A DNA stretch of 64,000 nt from Firmicutes bacterium UBA6113. GTDB lineage: Bacteria > Bacillota > Clostridia > Tissierellales > Sedimentibacteraceae. The stretch's first letter is position 1, and each line of letters starts with the position of its first letter. The stretch is taken from assembly GCA_002422545.1 (NCBI GenBank), contig DIWF01000038.1, forward strand, positions 45,235 to 109,234. The letters are read 5' to 3'. Shown here one piece after another: positions 1-7,688 of the stretch. The notes below the pieces were generated by a model that had not been told where the DNA came from, searched no databases, and saw nothing but the letters and a program-made list of their open reading frames with translations. The translations under genes were made by a program, and so were the position numbers.

Positions 1-620
1 ACATAAACCAAATCTTCAGGATTGAAAACAAAAGTCCCTTTTGGAATTATTATTTCGCCGTCTCTTTTTACAGCACAGAAAAGAACCTTAGCAGGCAATT
101 TCTTTGTCAAATCCATCAATCTTGCATCTATGAGCCTATCTGATTCTAAAACGCGAAATTCTACCATTTCCAGCATATTGTTGGCGAAAGTTTCAACGTT
201 TGTTGCCAGAGGAAACTGCAGCATCCTTGCTATTTCATCGGCTGCATCCATTTCAGGATTTATTACCATATCAAGCTCCAGCTCTTGTTTAAGCATTTTA
301 TATTCATTGGAATAATCTGTGTTTCTGATACGGGCAACAGTGTGCTTAGCACCTAGCTTTTTGCCTATGACACAGCAAACCATATTAAGTTCATCGCCGT
401 CAGTAACAGCTATTAACAAATCAGCTTCTGCAACATTTGCTTCCTTTAATATTTCAACACTTGCTCCGTTTCCCTTTATACACATGACATCAAGAGTGTC
501 ATCTGCGTGTGAGAGAACGTCTGCATCGCTGTCCACAAGCGTTATATCATGATCTTCGGTGGATAATTGCTGTGCTAAAGTGTAGCCAACTTTACCGCTG
601 CCGACGATAATTATTTTCAT
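1..620 (-). CDS. trkA: Trk/Ktr potassium uptake regulatory subunit TrkA, 3' end cut off by window
   Basis: This is the N-terminal 206 codons of a cytoplasmic RCK-type regulator that binds NAD(H) or nucleotides and gates a Trk/Ktr K+ channel. The product opens with a Rossmann fold: MKIIIVGSGKVG has the GxGxxG loop at residues 7-12, and an acidic residue follows the second strand (LVDSD). Residues 1 to about 120 fit the RCK N-domain, and the part from about residue 150 looks like the start of the TrkA_C domain. GGAGGAAGTT precedes the ATG at 618-620, which fixes the start. The gene runs leftward off the window, so the C-terminus, the usual second RCK repeat and the partner channel gene cannot be seen. 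The family assignment is firm; TrkA versus KtrA is not resolved. Confidence 0.9.
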   Translation of the reverse strand, partial: MKIIIVGSGKVGYTLAQQLSTEDHDITLVDSDADVLSHADDTLDVMCIKGNGASVEILKEANVAEADLLIAVTDGDELNMVCCVIGKKLGAKHTVARIRNTDYSNEYKMLKQELELDMVINPEMDAADEIARMLQFPLATNVETFANNMLEMVEFRVLESDRLIDARLMDLTKKLPAKVLFCAVKRDGEIIIPKGTFVFNPEDLVY

Positions 621-828
621 AACTTCCTCCTATACAATACGTAAATATTGTATTAAATATTATACCTTGTAAAAAAGTATTATAACATAAAATAAAGAAA
701 TTGCAAGTCATTTGCAATTTTATGGGATAATAAGAAATTAACAAACGTAATATATTCTGGAATTTTTCAAATAAATCAATAACATACACCCCGTAATCAG
801 TATGCAGAGAGTAAAATATCACAGACTA

Positions 829-848
829 TATGTCAATTATTCGACATA
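829..848. promoter_or_regulatory. Palindrome, candidate upstream activator site
   Basis: TATGTC and GACATA form a 6-bp inverted repeat around an 8-nt spacer. It lies about 80 bp upstream of the -24 element of the sigma-54 promoter at 929-944, where an enhancer-binding protein would be expected to bind. A second inverted repeat, CAGTTTA (853-859) and TAAACTG (875-881), follows. The likely binder is the activator encoded at 5538. That link is inference. Confidence 0.45.
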
Positions 849-928
849 GTGTCAGTTTACGGACGAATTCTTCTTAAACTGTACATAATAATTCATTGAA
901 AATTACATGAAGAAAATATTTTCCATAA

Positions 929-944
929 TGGCATGCAAATTGCT
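929..944 (+). promoter_or_regulatory. Sigma-54 (-24/-12) promoter of the dehydrogenase operon
   Basis: The sequence TGGCATG-CAAA-TTGCT matches the RpoN consensus TGGCACG-N4-TTGCW at all but one base, and the GG and GC doublets are exactly 10 nt apart. The predicted transcript would start near 955, and the first codon of the operon is at 991. The 621-990 interval holds no credible gene. Besides this promoter it contains two inverted repeats at 829-848 and 853-881. A gene for a sigma-54 activator with an intact GAFTGA motif lies in the same cluster. Confidence 0.8.
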
Positions 945-990
945 TGATGTATTCCTGGAATAATAAAAATAATATGCAGGAGATATAAAT

Positions 991-1296
991 ATGAGAATTG
1001 AACAGCATCCTATTCTCCAATTTCAAAAGGGAAAGAAATTGAAGTTTACATTCAACGGCGAAGAAGTTGAAGGATTTGACGGAGAGACAATAGCAGCAGC
1101 CCTTCACGCAGCAGGTGTCAAAGTTCTTGGACGAAGTTTGTTTTTGCACAGGCCAAGAGGCTTTTACTGTGCCATAGGAAACTGCTCATCATGTCTTATG
1201 ACTGTCAACGGCAGGGCAAATGTAAAAACATGTGTGACAGATCTTGAGGAAGGAATGGTTGTAGAAACTCAGGAAGGCAAGGGTGTGATAATATGA
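991..1296 (+). CDS. [2Fe-2S] ferredoxin-like subunit of an HcnA/LhpE/PDH-type dehydrogenase
   Basis: This is a 101-residue plant-type [2Fe-2S] subunit, the first gene of a five-gene complex. Residues from about 14 onward have the ferredoxin fold (LKFTFNGEEVEGFDGETIAA). The cluster ligands are in CAIGNCSSC plus a later Cys in NVKTC (C-x4-C-x2-C-x11-C). Homologues pass electrons in hydrogen cyanide synthase (HcnA), sarcosine oxidase, D-hydroxyproline dehydrogenase and archaeal dye-linked proline dehydrogenase. The RBS is GCAGGAGATATAA-ATG, and transcription is probably from the sigma-54 promoter at 929-944. The stop overlaps the next start (ATGA), so the two are translationally coupled. The substrate cannot be told from this subunit. 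Confidence 0.85.
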   Translation: MRIEQHPILQFQKGKKLKFTFNGEEVEGFDGETIAAALHAAGVKVLGRSLFLHRPRGFYCAIGNCSSCLMTVNGRANVKTCVTDLEEGMVVETQEGKGVII

Positions 1297-2393
1297 AACA
1301 GGCGGAATTATTGATAATAGGCGGAGGACCTGCTGGTCTTTGCGCTGCAATCAGTGCAGCATCAAGCGGAGCCAGCGTTCTTGTTGCTGAAAGAAACAAA
1401 AATCTCGGAGGGCAGCTGGTTAAGCAAACTCATATGTTTTTCGGCTCAGAAAAACAATATGCTTCAACAAGAGGGATTGACATAACTGGAATTTTGCTCC
1501 ATGAACTAAACAAGTACAAGGAAAATGTGGAAATCATGACAGACACCACAATTGTCGGGATGTTTGAAGACGGTGTTGTCACAGCATTGCACAAGGAAGA
1601 CAATTATTTTAAAATTAAACCAAATGCAGTTGTTGTTGCAACCGGCGCTTTTGAAAAGGCACTTGCATTTCCAAACAACGACCTTCCAGGAATTTACGGA
1701 GCCGGTGCAGTGCAAACTCTCATGAATGTTTACGGAGTTAAGCCAGGCAACAAAGTTCTCATGGTGGGAGCAGGAAACATAGGTCTTATTGTAAGCTACC
1801 AGCTCATGCAGGCAGGAGTCCAAGTCGTTGCAATTCTTGATGCTGCCCCCAAAATTGGAGGATATCTTGTTCATGCATCAAAAATCAGAAGAATGGGAGT
1901 TCCAATTTTAACATCACACACTGTGAAGAAAGCAATAGGTAAGGAATTTCTCGAAAAGGCAATCGTGTGCCAGGTCGATGATAAATTTAATCAAGTAGAA
2001 GGAACTGAAATGGAATTTGATGTTGATGTAATGTGCATCTCTGTTGGATTAACACCACTCAATGAACTACTATCCATGAGGGGTTGCCAGATGAAGTATG
2101 TTCCTCAGTTAAGCGGAATGGTTCCCTTAAGAAATGATAATTATGAAACATCAATAGAAAATGTGTTTGCAGCAGGAGACACAACCGGTGTTGAAGAAGC
2201 AAGTGCCGCAATGGTTGAAGGATATCTTGCAGGACTTTGCGCTGCAGCAAAAATAGGCCATATGACAGATGATTTCGAAGAAAGAAAAAATGACTATGTT
2301 AAGCAGCTTGAAAGTCTGCGCTCAGGACCTGTTGGGAAGCATATTTTGTCAGGCATAGAACAAATAGTAATAAAAGGAGAACAATATGTTTGA
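1293..2393 (+). CDS. FAD/NAD(P)-dependent oxidoreductase subunit (HcnB/PdhA-like)
   Basis: This 366-residue flavoprotein is the electron-transfer (NAD-side) subunit of the complex. Residues 5-35 hold the FAD-binding GGGPAG motif. A second Rossmann motif, VGAGNIG, near residue 155 is expected for NAD binding. GDTTG near residue 296 closes the FAD site. HcnB-like proteins usually carry a C-terminal BFD-like [2Fe-2S] domain and reach about 460 residues. Here the protein stops short, and that domain is a separate gene at 2877. The start overlaps the ferredoxin stop by 4 nt, and the end overlaps the next gene by 8 nt. The fold is certain; the physiological acceptor is inferred. Confidence 0.85.
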   Translation: MKQAELLIIGGGPAGLCAAISAASSGASVLVAERNKNLGGQLVKQTHMFFGSEKQYASTRGIDITGILLHELNKYKENVEIMTDTTIVGMFEDGVVTALHKEDNYFKIKPNAVVVATGAFEKALAFPNNDLPGIYGAGAVQTLMNVYGVKPGNKVLMVGAGNIGLIVSYQLMQAGVQVVAILDAAPKIGGYLVHASKIRRMGVPILTSHTVKKAIGKEFLEKAIVCQVDDKFNQVEGTEMEFDVDVMCISVGLTPLNELLSMRGCQMKYVPQLSGMVPLRNDNYETSIENVFAAGDTTGVEEASAAMVEGYLAGLCAAAKIGHMTDDFEERKNDYVKQLESLRSGPVGKHILSGIEQIVIKGEQYV

Positions 2394-2877
2394 AAAAACC
2401 GGAATTCCAAGCGAAGAAATGATCATGGGCAAATTTCCTCCCATTGAAAGGATAAATAAAGGCCCTGTGGCCGTAGTTGAATGCTATAAAGAAATACCAT
2501 GCAATCCCTGTGAAACAGCATGTAGGTTCAATGCAATAACCATAGGCGAAGACATAAACAACATTCCTGTTTTAAGTAAAGATAATTGCACAGGCTGTGC
2601 TATATGCCTGAGCAAATGCCCGGGTCTTGCAATAATGGTTATAGATGGTTCAAAATCTGACACTACAGTCCAGGTGAAATTGCCCTATGAATTTTTGCCT
2701 CTTCCTACAGCAGGTGAAATTGTTAAGGGACTGGACAGAGAAGGCAGAAACTTAGCCGACGTCAAGGTTATACAGGTTCAAAATCCTAAATCTTTTGACA
2801 GGACTCCGGTTGTAACAATCGAAGCTGACAGAAGCATTATGTATAAAATAAGAAATATCAGGACGGAGGCAAAGTAA
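2386..2877 (+). CDS. 4Fe-4S ferredoxin-like subunit of the dehydrogenase complex
   Basis: This is a 163-residue iron-sulfur protein. An N-terminal Cys group (CNPCETAC, near residues 38-45) and a classical ferredoxin motif (CTGCAICLSKC, with a following CPG, near residues 68-80) suggest up to two clusters. The remaining 80 residues are a beta-rich tail without motif. A comparable polyferredoxin-like subunit (PdhF-type) accompanies archaeal multi-subunit proline dehydrogenases. The protein overlaps its upstream partner by 8 nt and shares the A of its stop with the next start (TAATG), so it is a co-translated subunit. It probably wires the FAD subunit to the other clusters. Confidence 0.8.
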   Translation: MFEKTGIPSEEMIMGKFPPIERINKGPVAVVECYKEIPCNPCETACRFNAITIGEDINNIPVLSKDNCTGCAICLSKCPGLAIMVIDGSKSDTTVQVKLPYEFLPLPTAGEIVKGLDREGRNLADVKVIQVQNPKSFDRTPVVTIEADRSIMYKIRNIRTEAK

Positions 2878-3149
2878 TGGATGAGAATACAATTATCTGC
2901 AGATGCTCGGATGTAACCCTTAAGGAAGTAAGAGAGCTCATAAGGGAAGGCTATGTTACATTTGATGAAATAAAACGAATAACACGCATAGGCATGGGAC
3001 CATGTCAGGGAAAGACGTGTGGTCAGCTTGTCATGAGGGAAATTGCCAATGCTACAGGGCAGAACATAAAAGATGTTAAATTCCAGACAAATAGGCCTCC
3101 TGTTGTGGGCGTTAAGCTAGGACTTATTGCAGAGGAGGGAAGAAGATGA
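2877..3149 (+). CDS. BFD-like [2Fe-2S]-binding protein, detached domain
   Basis: This is a 90-residue protein with the bacterioferritin-associated-ferredoxin fold. IICRCSD near the N-terminus and MGPCQGKTC near residues 40-48 supply the C-x-C...C-x4-C ligands. In HcnB, LhpF and NirB-type proteins this domain is fused to an FAD subunit. Here it stands alone between the ferredoxin gene and the catalytic subunit. Start and stop overlap both neighbours (TAATG, ATGA). It is probably an electron relay within the complex. Confidence 0.85.
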   Translation: MDENTIICRCSDVTLKEVRELIREGYVTFDEIKRITRIGMGPCQGKTCGQLVMREIANATGQNIKDVKFQTNRPPVVGVKLGLIAEEGRR

Positions 3150-4294
3150 AAAACACTGCTGATGTGGTAATTATTGGCGGAGGAATATCAGGTTGCTCAA
3201 CTGCTTACAATCTGGCAAAAAAAGGAGTCAAAAACATAGTTGTACTTGAAAAGAATTATATATGCAGCGGCTCCACAGGCAGGTGCGGCGCAGGGGTTAG
3301 AATGCAGTGGGGAACAGAAATGAACTGCAAAATCGCCAAACAAAGCATAGAGTTTTATGAACATGCCAATGAAATTCTTGAATATGACAGAGATGTTGAT
3401 TTCAAGCAAAGCGGATACCTTCTTGTGGCAGATACAGACAAGGAAATAGAACAGTTTAAAAAGAACATCCAGGTTCAGCACGCCTGTGGTATTCCTTCAA
3501 GAATGCTTACGCTTGACGAAGCAAGAGAAATTGTTCCATATCTTAACACCAGTGTTTTAAAAGGAGCAACTTTCTGTGAAAAAGACGGCTTCCTCAATCC
3601 ATTTCACACAACGGACGCTTTTTATAAAGCAGCAAAAAAACTGGGAGTTGAATTCAACACATTTACTGAAGCAACAGGCATAAGAGTAGAAAAAGGAAGA
3701 GTGACGGGAGTTGAAACAAACAAGGGATTCATATCAACAAACGTAGTTGTTAATGCTGCCAATGCATATTCAAAAAACCTCTGCAACATGGTAAATCTTG
3801 ATATTCCTGTTTATTCTGAAAGGCATCAGATACTTGTTACTGAACCTGTGGAGCCTATGCAGGGACCAATGGTAATGGCTTTCGGACTCAATTTTTATGT
3901 GCAGCAGTCTCCGGAAGGTTCATTTATTATGGGAAGAGGAGATGCCAACGAGCCAAGGGATTTAAGAATAACATCCAGCTGGCATTTCATTGAAGAAATG
4001 GCCAAGACAATTGACACAGTCCTTCCTCCCATTTCACAATTAAGAGTGATCAGGCAGTGGGCAGGACTTTACAACATGACTCCCGACAAGCAGCCTATTT
4101 ATGACAAATCAGAGGAAGTTGAAGGGTTTTACATTGCTGTTGGATTCAGCGGACACGGATTCATGTTTGGTCCAATAACCGGAATTGTAATGTCTGAAAT
4201 GATACTGGGAGAAAAACCTACAATCGACGTGAGCATGCTTAATTTGAACCGCTTCAAAACAGGCAAGCTTCTTCTGGAACCGTCTGTTGTTTAA
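3146..4294 (+). CDS. FAD-dependent amino/imino-acid dehydrogenase, catalytic subunit (DAO/DadA/PdhB family)
   Basis: This 382-residue protein belongs to the DAO superfamily, which oxidises the C-N bond of glycine, sarcosine, proline, hydroxyproline or D-amino acids. The FAD motif GGGISG is near residue 10, the acidic ribose contact is in VVLEKN, and the flavin-proximal GSTGRCGAG follows. The C-terminal IAVGFSGHGFMFGP loop is typical of sarcosine oxidase beta and proline dehydrogenase beta subunits. It is the last gene of the overlapping five-gene set. Xaa-Pro peptidase follows directly, which makes proline or a related imino acid an attractive substrate. Sarcosine or D-amino acids remain possible. 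Confidence 0.85.
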   Translation: MKNTADVVIIGGGISGCSTAYNLAKKGVKNIVVLEKNYICSGSTGRCGAGVRMQWGTEMNCKIAKQSIEFYEHANEILEYDRDVDFKQSGYLLVADTDKEIEQFKKNIQVQHACGIPSRMLTLDEAREIVPYLNTSVLKGATFCEKDGFLNPFHTTDAFYKAAKKLGVEFNTFTEATGIRVEKGRVTGVETNKGFISTNVVVNAANAYSKNLCNMVNLDIPVYSERHQILVTEPVEPMQGPMVMAFGLNFYVQQSPEGSFIMGRGDANEPRDLRITSSWHFIEEMAKTIDTVLPPISQLRVIRQWAGLYNMTPDKQPIYDKSEEVEGFYIAVGFSGHGFMFGPITGIVMSEMILGEKPTIDVSMLNLNRFKTGKLLLEPSVV

Positions 4295-4329
4295 CAAAAT
4301 AATATTTAATCAAGACAGCGTTTACCTTG

Positions 4330-4358
4330 TTGCTTTTTAAGCGATGTAATACTATAAT
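4330..4358 (+). promoter_or_regulatory. Sigma-A promoter of the Xaa-Pro peptidase gene
   Basis: TTGCTT and TATAAT are separated by 17 nt. Transcription would start near 4365. The peptidase can therefore be expressed independently of the upstream sigma-54 operon. No terminator is visible in the 70-nt gap, so read-through is also possible. Confidence 0.6.
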
Positions 4359-4391
4359 GTTATTATGGATAAAAATAAAGAGGGGATGTGC

Positions 4392-5489
4392 ATGATGAGA
4401 AAAAAATACCTGGATAAACTTGTGGAAATACTTAATAAGAAAAATATGGATGCCATACTTATTGCTCCGTCAGAAGAAATGGAATTTATAATGGGTCACA
4501 ACACACATATATGTGAAAGGTTTCAGGCATTGATAATCAAAAACGACGGAACATATTTTTACATATGCAATTTGCTTACCGTCGATGAAGTTCAAGCAGT
4601 ACTTGGTCCTGATGTAAAAGTATACGGATGGTTTGACGGAGATTTGTTCACAGACACCGTAAAAAAAGCATTTGAGGAAAATAACCTCATTGGAAAAACC
4701 ATCGGAGTGAACTCTACTGAAAGAGCGTTCCTGATTCTTCAAATAATTGATGCAGTTGATGTGAAGTTTGTAAATGGAAAGCCTCTTCTAGAAGAGATGA
4801 GAATGATCAAGGATGAGGAGGAACTGGAAAACTTAAGAACTGCAGCAAGAATAACTGATGAATCATACATAGAGCTTTTAAAATTCATAAAGCCCGGCAT
4901 CAAGGAAGCTGACATTGCCAGAAAAATGAATGAAATTTTCAAGGAAAAAGGCGCTGATGAAGGATTTACAATGGTGTGCTCGGGACCTAACTCCTCATAT
5001 CCTCACTACAACAGCGACCAGAGGGTTATTCAGGAAAAGGACGTTATTGTTCTTGACTGGGGCTGCAAGTACAACGACATGTGCGCAGACATGTCAAGGA
5101 CCGTGTTTGTAGGAGATATCACTGAAGAAGAAAGACACGTTTATGAAATTGTCCGAGCATCTCAGGAAGCAGGGGAAAAAGCTGCTGTCAACGGAGCATA
5201 CATACCTGATGTTGACAGGGCTGCAAGAGAAATAATACAAAATTCAGGCTATGGAGATTATTTCTTCACAAGGCTTGGACATGGTATAGGATATTCTGTT
5301 CACGAAGCTCCAGACATAAAGAAGAGCAATGAGAGAAAACTTGAAAAAGGCATGGTGTTCAGTATTGAGCCCGGCATTTATATGGCAGGAAAATTTGGTA
5401 TGCGCATTGAAAACATAGTTGCTGTTACAGAAAAGGGCAATGAAGTTTTAAATAAGGCTTCAAAAGAAATAATGATAATTAAAAATTGA
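4392..5489 (+). CDS. Xaa-Pro aminopeptidase/prolidase family (M24B)
   Basis: This 365-residue cytoplasmic metallopeptidase releases the residue preceding proline from peptides. The C-terminal pita-bread domain carries the dimetal ligands: Asp in VLDWGCKYNDMCADMSRT, His in RLGHGIGYSVHEAP, and Glu in SIEPGIYM and MRIENIV. The N-terminal creatinase-like domain spans about residues 1-125. I place the start at 4392 (or the adjacent ATG at 4395) because GAGGGG at 4380-4385 precedes it. An in-frame ATG at 4365 coincides with the predicted transcription start and has no RBS. The gene lies between a probable imino-acid dehydrogenase and its regulator, so it likely supplies proline-containing substrate. 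A terminator follows. Confidence 0.9.
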   Translation: MMRKKYLDKLVEILNKKNMDAILIAPSEEMEFIMGHNTHICERFQALIIKNDGTYFYICNLLTVDEVQAVLGPDVKVYGWFDGDLFTDTVKKAFEENNLIGKTIGVNSTERAFLILQIIDAVDVKFVNGKPLLEEMRMIKDEEELENLRTAARITDESYIELLKFIKPGIKEADIARKMNEIFKEKGADEGFTMVCSGPNSSYPHYNSDQRVIQEKDVIVLDWGCKYNDMCADMSRTVFVGDITEEERHVYEIVRASQEAGEKAAVNGAYIPDVDRAAREIIQNSGYGDYFFTRLGHGIGYSVHEAPDIKKSNERKLEKGMVFSIEPGIYMAGKFGMRIENIVAVTEKGNEVLNKASKEIMIIKN

Positions 5490-5491
5490 TA

Positions 5492-5516
5492 AAATTAGGC
5501 TATGCCTAATTTTTTT
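5492..5516 (+). terminator. Rho-independent terminator after the peptidase
   Basis: AAATTAGGC and GCCTAATTT form a 9-bp stem with loop TAT, followed by a T-run. An in-frame ATG at 5502 for the next gene lies inside this hairpin and is therefore an unlikely start. Confidence 0.85.
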
Positions 5517-5537
5517 CAGTTGCATATGGAGAATCTA

Positions 5538-7604
5538 ATGAAGAAGACATTGGCAATAGTAAGTTACAGCATGGAATCGGTTAACTCCTATTACGAACAG
5601 ATAATCAGCTTGTTTCAGGACAACATTATCGTGAATAAAATATGCATTGACGATATGGACATGAAGAAAGACATAGAGGCAGATGTCATACTCGTGCCTT
5701 CTTTTGACATGTTCGAAAAAATAAAAAACAATATCAACAAGGAATCCGGACTTATTTTTGCAGCAAGAACAATTTCTAAATCTGGAATGGATTTTATAAG
5801 AAATATCAAGACAGGCACCGAGGTTGTTCTTATTGACGAAAGTCCTGAAATGGCTGAGCAGATAATTACTGTGTTGTATCAGTTAGGAGTTAGGCACATT
5901 AAGCTTCAGTCCTACTGGAACACCGACAGGAGCAAATTGCACGACAAGACTGCAATAATTCTTGGGCAGACTGCGTTTGTTCCTGAAGCCGTGAAAAATA
6001 TTGTCAACATAGGCAACAGCCTGCTGGATATAAACTCCATACTTGATTTGGGAGACAGATTTGATTTGTTTCCTTTGCTTGACAAACAGGATATCATAAG
6101 AACATACGAAGAAATAGAGCCTTCAAATGTGGGACTTTTAAAAATTCTGGGACTTACAAACAGCAGAGAAAGCCAGCTTGAAATACTTCTTCAGTTCATA
6201 GATGCAGGGGTAATAGGAATCGGATTTGACGGCAATGTATTTTTGTACAATGAAAATGCCAAGAAAATAATCGGTCTTGAGGACGAACAGGTAATAAACG
6301 AAGACGGAATAAAATTATTTGAACAAATACCATTTGAACAGGTGCTTAAAACCATGAAGTCCGAAGAAGAAAAGCTTGTAAAAATAAACGGATACGATGT
6401 TGTTGCCACAGTAAACCCAATCAGGCATTCAGGCAAACTTTACGGAGCTGTTGCAATCATAAGAAAATATGTGGATATGGAAAAACAAGAACACATATTG
6501 AGAAAACAGCTCATAGGCCACGGTCACAACGCCAAGTACAATTTTGACGATATCATAGGAAAAAGCAATTTGATCAATGAATGCAAAAGTATTGCAAAAA
6601 GAATGTCAAAATCAGATTCATCAATACTTGTTACAGGGGAAACAGGAACAGGCAAAGAACTTTTTTCCCAGGCCATTCACAACAATTCAAAAAGAAAAAA
6701 ATATCAGTTTGTTGCCGTTAACTGCGGAGCATTCCCTGAAAATCTTCTTGAAAGCGAATTGTTCGGATATGAGGAAGGTGCTTTTACGGGAGCAAGAAAA
6801 GGAGGAAAGCCTGGACTGTTTGAGCTTGCTCACAAGGGAACATTGTTTCTCGATGAAATAACTGAAATGCCAATGAATCTTCAAGTGAAGCTCTTAAGAG
6901 CCCTGCAGGAAAGGCAAATTGTAAGGATTGGCGGTGACAGACTCATAGATGTTGACATAAGAGTCATTGCTGCTACAAACAAGGACATAAAAAAACTTGT
7001 GGCTAAAGGTGATTTCAGGCAGGATTTGTTTTACAGGCTAAATGTTTTGCCTCTTAAAATTCCGCCCCTTCGGGATCGGAAGGAAGATATATTGTTTCTT
7101 GCCGAATACATAAAAAAACTGTTCAAAAGCAATTTCTCTTTTACTGATGATGCAAAAGAAATGCTCATAGAATATGACTGGAGCGGAAATGTAAGAGAGC
7201 TTAGAAACTGCGTTGAATATCTTGTGAATCTTGACTTGGACACAATAGAGTTAAAGGACCTTCCCTTTGACATGCACGATTACTTCAGAAGTGAGGATGA
7301 AGAATCCATGCAGGATGTAATGGTTGAGTTTTTGGAGACAGCAGGAAACAACATAAGAAAATACATTTTTGTTCTGGATGAGCTTGAAAAAGGATATTTA
7401 AGTAACAAGAGGCTTGGAAGAAGAAGCATATCTGAAGCGGCTAAGAAAAAAGGAATATTCATAAGCGAGCAGGAAATAAGGACTATTCTAATAAATCTTG
7501 AAAAGTTTTCCATGGCTGAAATCTACAAAGGGAGAAGCGGCACGCTTATAACGGAAGCCGGAAGGCAGACTTTGAAGCAACTTACAATGAGTCAGAACAG
7601 ATAG
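5538..7604 (+). CDS. Sigma-54-dependent transcriptional activator (bEBP) with PAS and winged-helix-like C-terminus
   Basis: This 688-residue enhancer-binding protein remodels RpoN-RNA polymerase. Residues 1 to about 195 resemble a PrpR-type sensory domain. About 205-310 is PAS-like (VIGIGFDGNVFLYNENA). The AAA+ domain follows, with Walker A GETGTGKE at 367-374, the sigma-54-contacting GAFTGA at 414-419, Walker B GTLFLDE and an arginine-finger region. The last 90 residues end in GRSGTLITEAG, which looks like a winged helix rather than the usual Fis-type helix-turn-helix. GGAG at 5528-5531 supports the ATG at 5538; longer in-frame starts fall in or next to the terminator. Its likely target is the promoter at 929-944. 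It is PrdR-like in logic, but I do not assign that name. Confidence 0.9.
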   Translation: MKKTLAIVSYSMESVNSYYEQIISLFQDNIIVNKICIDDMDMKKDIEADVILVPSFDMFEKIKNNINKESGLIFAARTISKSGMDFIRNIKTGTEVVLIDESPEMAEQIITVLYQLGVRHIKLQSYWNTDRSKLHDKTAIILGQTAFVPEAVKNIVNIGNSLLDINSILDLGDRFDLFPLLDKQDIIRTYEEIEPSNVGLLKILGLTNSRESQLEILLQFIDAGVIGIGFDGNVFLYNENAKKIIGLEDEQVINEDGIKLFEQIPFEQVLKTMKSEEEKLVKINGYDVVATVNPIRHSGKLYGAVAIIRKYVDMEKQEHILRKQLIGHGHNAKYNFDDIIGKSNLINECKSIAKRMSKSDSSILVTGETGTGKELFSQAIHNNSKRKKYQFVAVNCGAFPENLLESELFGYEEGAFTGARKGGKPGLFELAHKGTLFLDEITEMPMNLQVKLLRALQERQIVRIGGDRLIDVDIRVIAATNKDIKKLVAKGDFRQDLFYRLNVLPLKIPPLRDRKEDILFLAEYIKKLFKSNFSFTDDAKEMLIEYDWSGNVRELRNCVEYLVNLDLDTIELKDLPFDMHDYFRSEDEESMQDVMVEFLETAGNNIRKYIFVLDELEKGYLSNKRLGRRSISEAAKKKGIFISEQEIRTILINLEKFSMAEIYKGRSGTLITEAGRQTLKQLTMSQNR

Positions 7605-7630
7605 ATATTTGGCCTGTTCTGAAAATTTGC

Positions 7631-7659
7631 TTGTAAATTATTTTCAAACTATTTATAAT
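7631..7659 (+). promoter_or_regulatory. Sigma-A promoter of the M19 dipeptidase gene
   Basis: TTGTAA-N17-TATAAT lies 30 nt upstream of the start codon. Just before it, TCAGAACAG (7592-7600) and CTGTTCTGA (7614-7622) form a 9-bp inverted repeat across the activator stop codon. It has no T-run, so it may be a weak terminator or an operator. Confidence 0.6.
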
Positions 7660-7688
7660 GGAATTAATACTGGTAAAAGGAGAGGGAA

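Noticed and set aside
592..822. Minus-strand 76-codon reading frame upstream of trkA
   Set aside because: It overlaps the trkA start, has no convincing ribosome site, and the sequence is low-complexity AT-rich.
5502..5537. Longer N-terminus for the sigma-54 activator
   Set aside because: The start codon lies inside a terminator hairpin and lacks an RBS.
5538..7604. Naming the activator prdR
   Set aside because: The architecture is similar, but no proline reductase genes are in the window and the C-terminus could not be compared.
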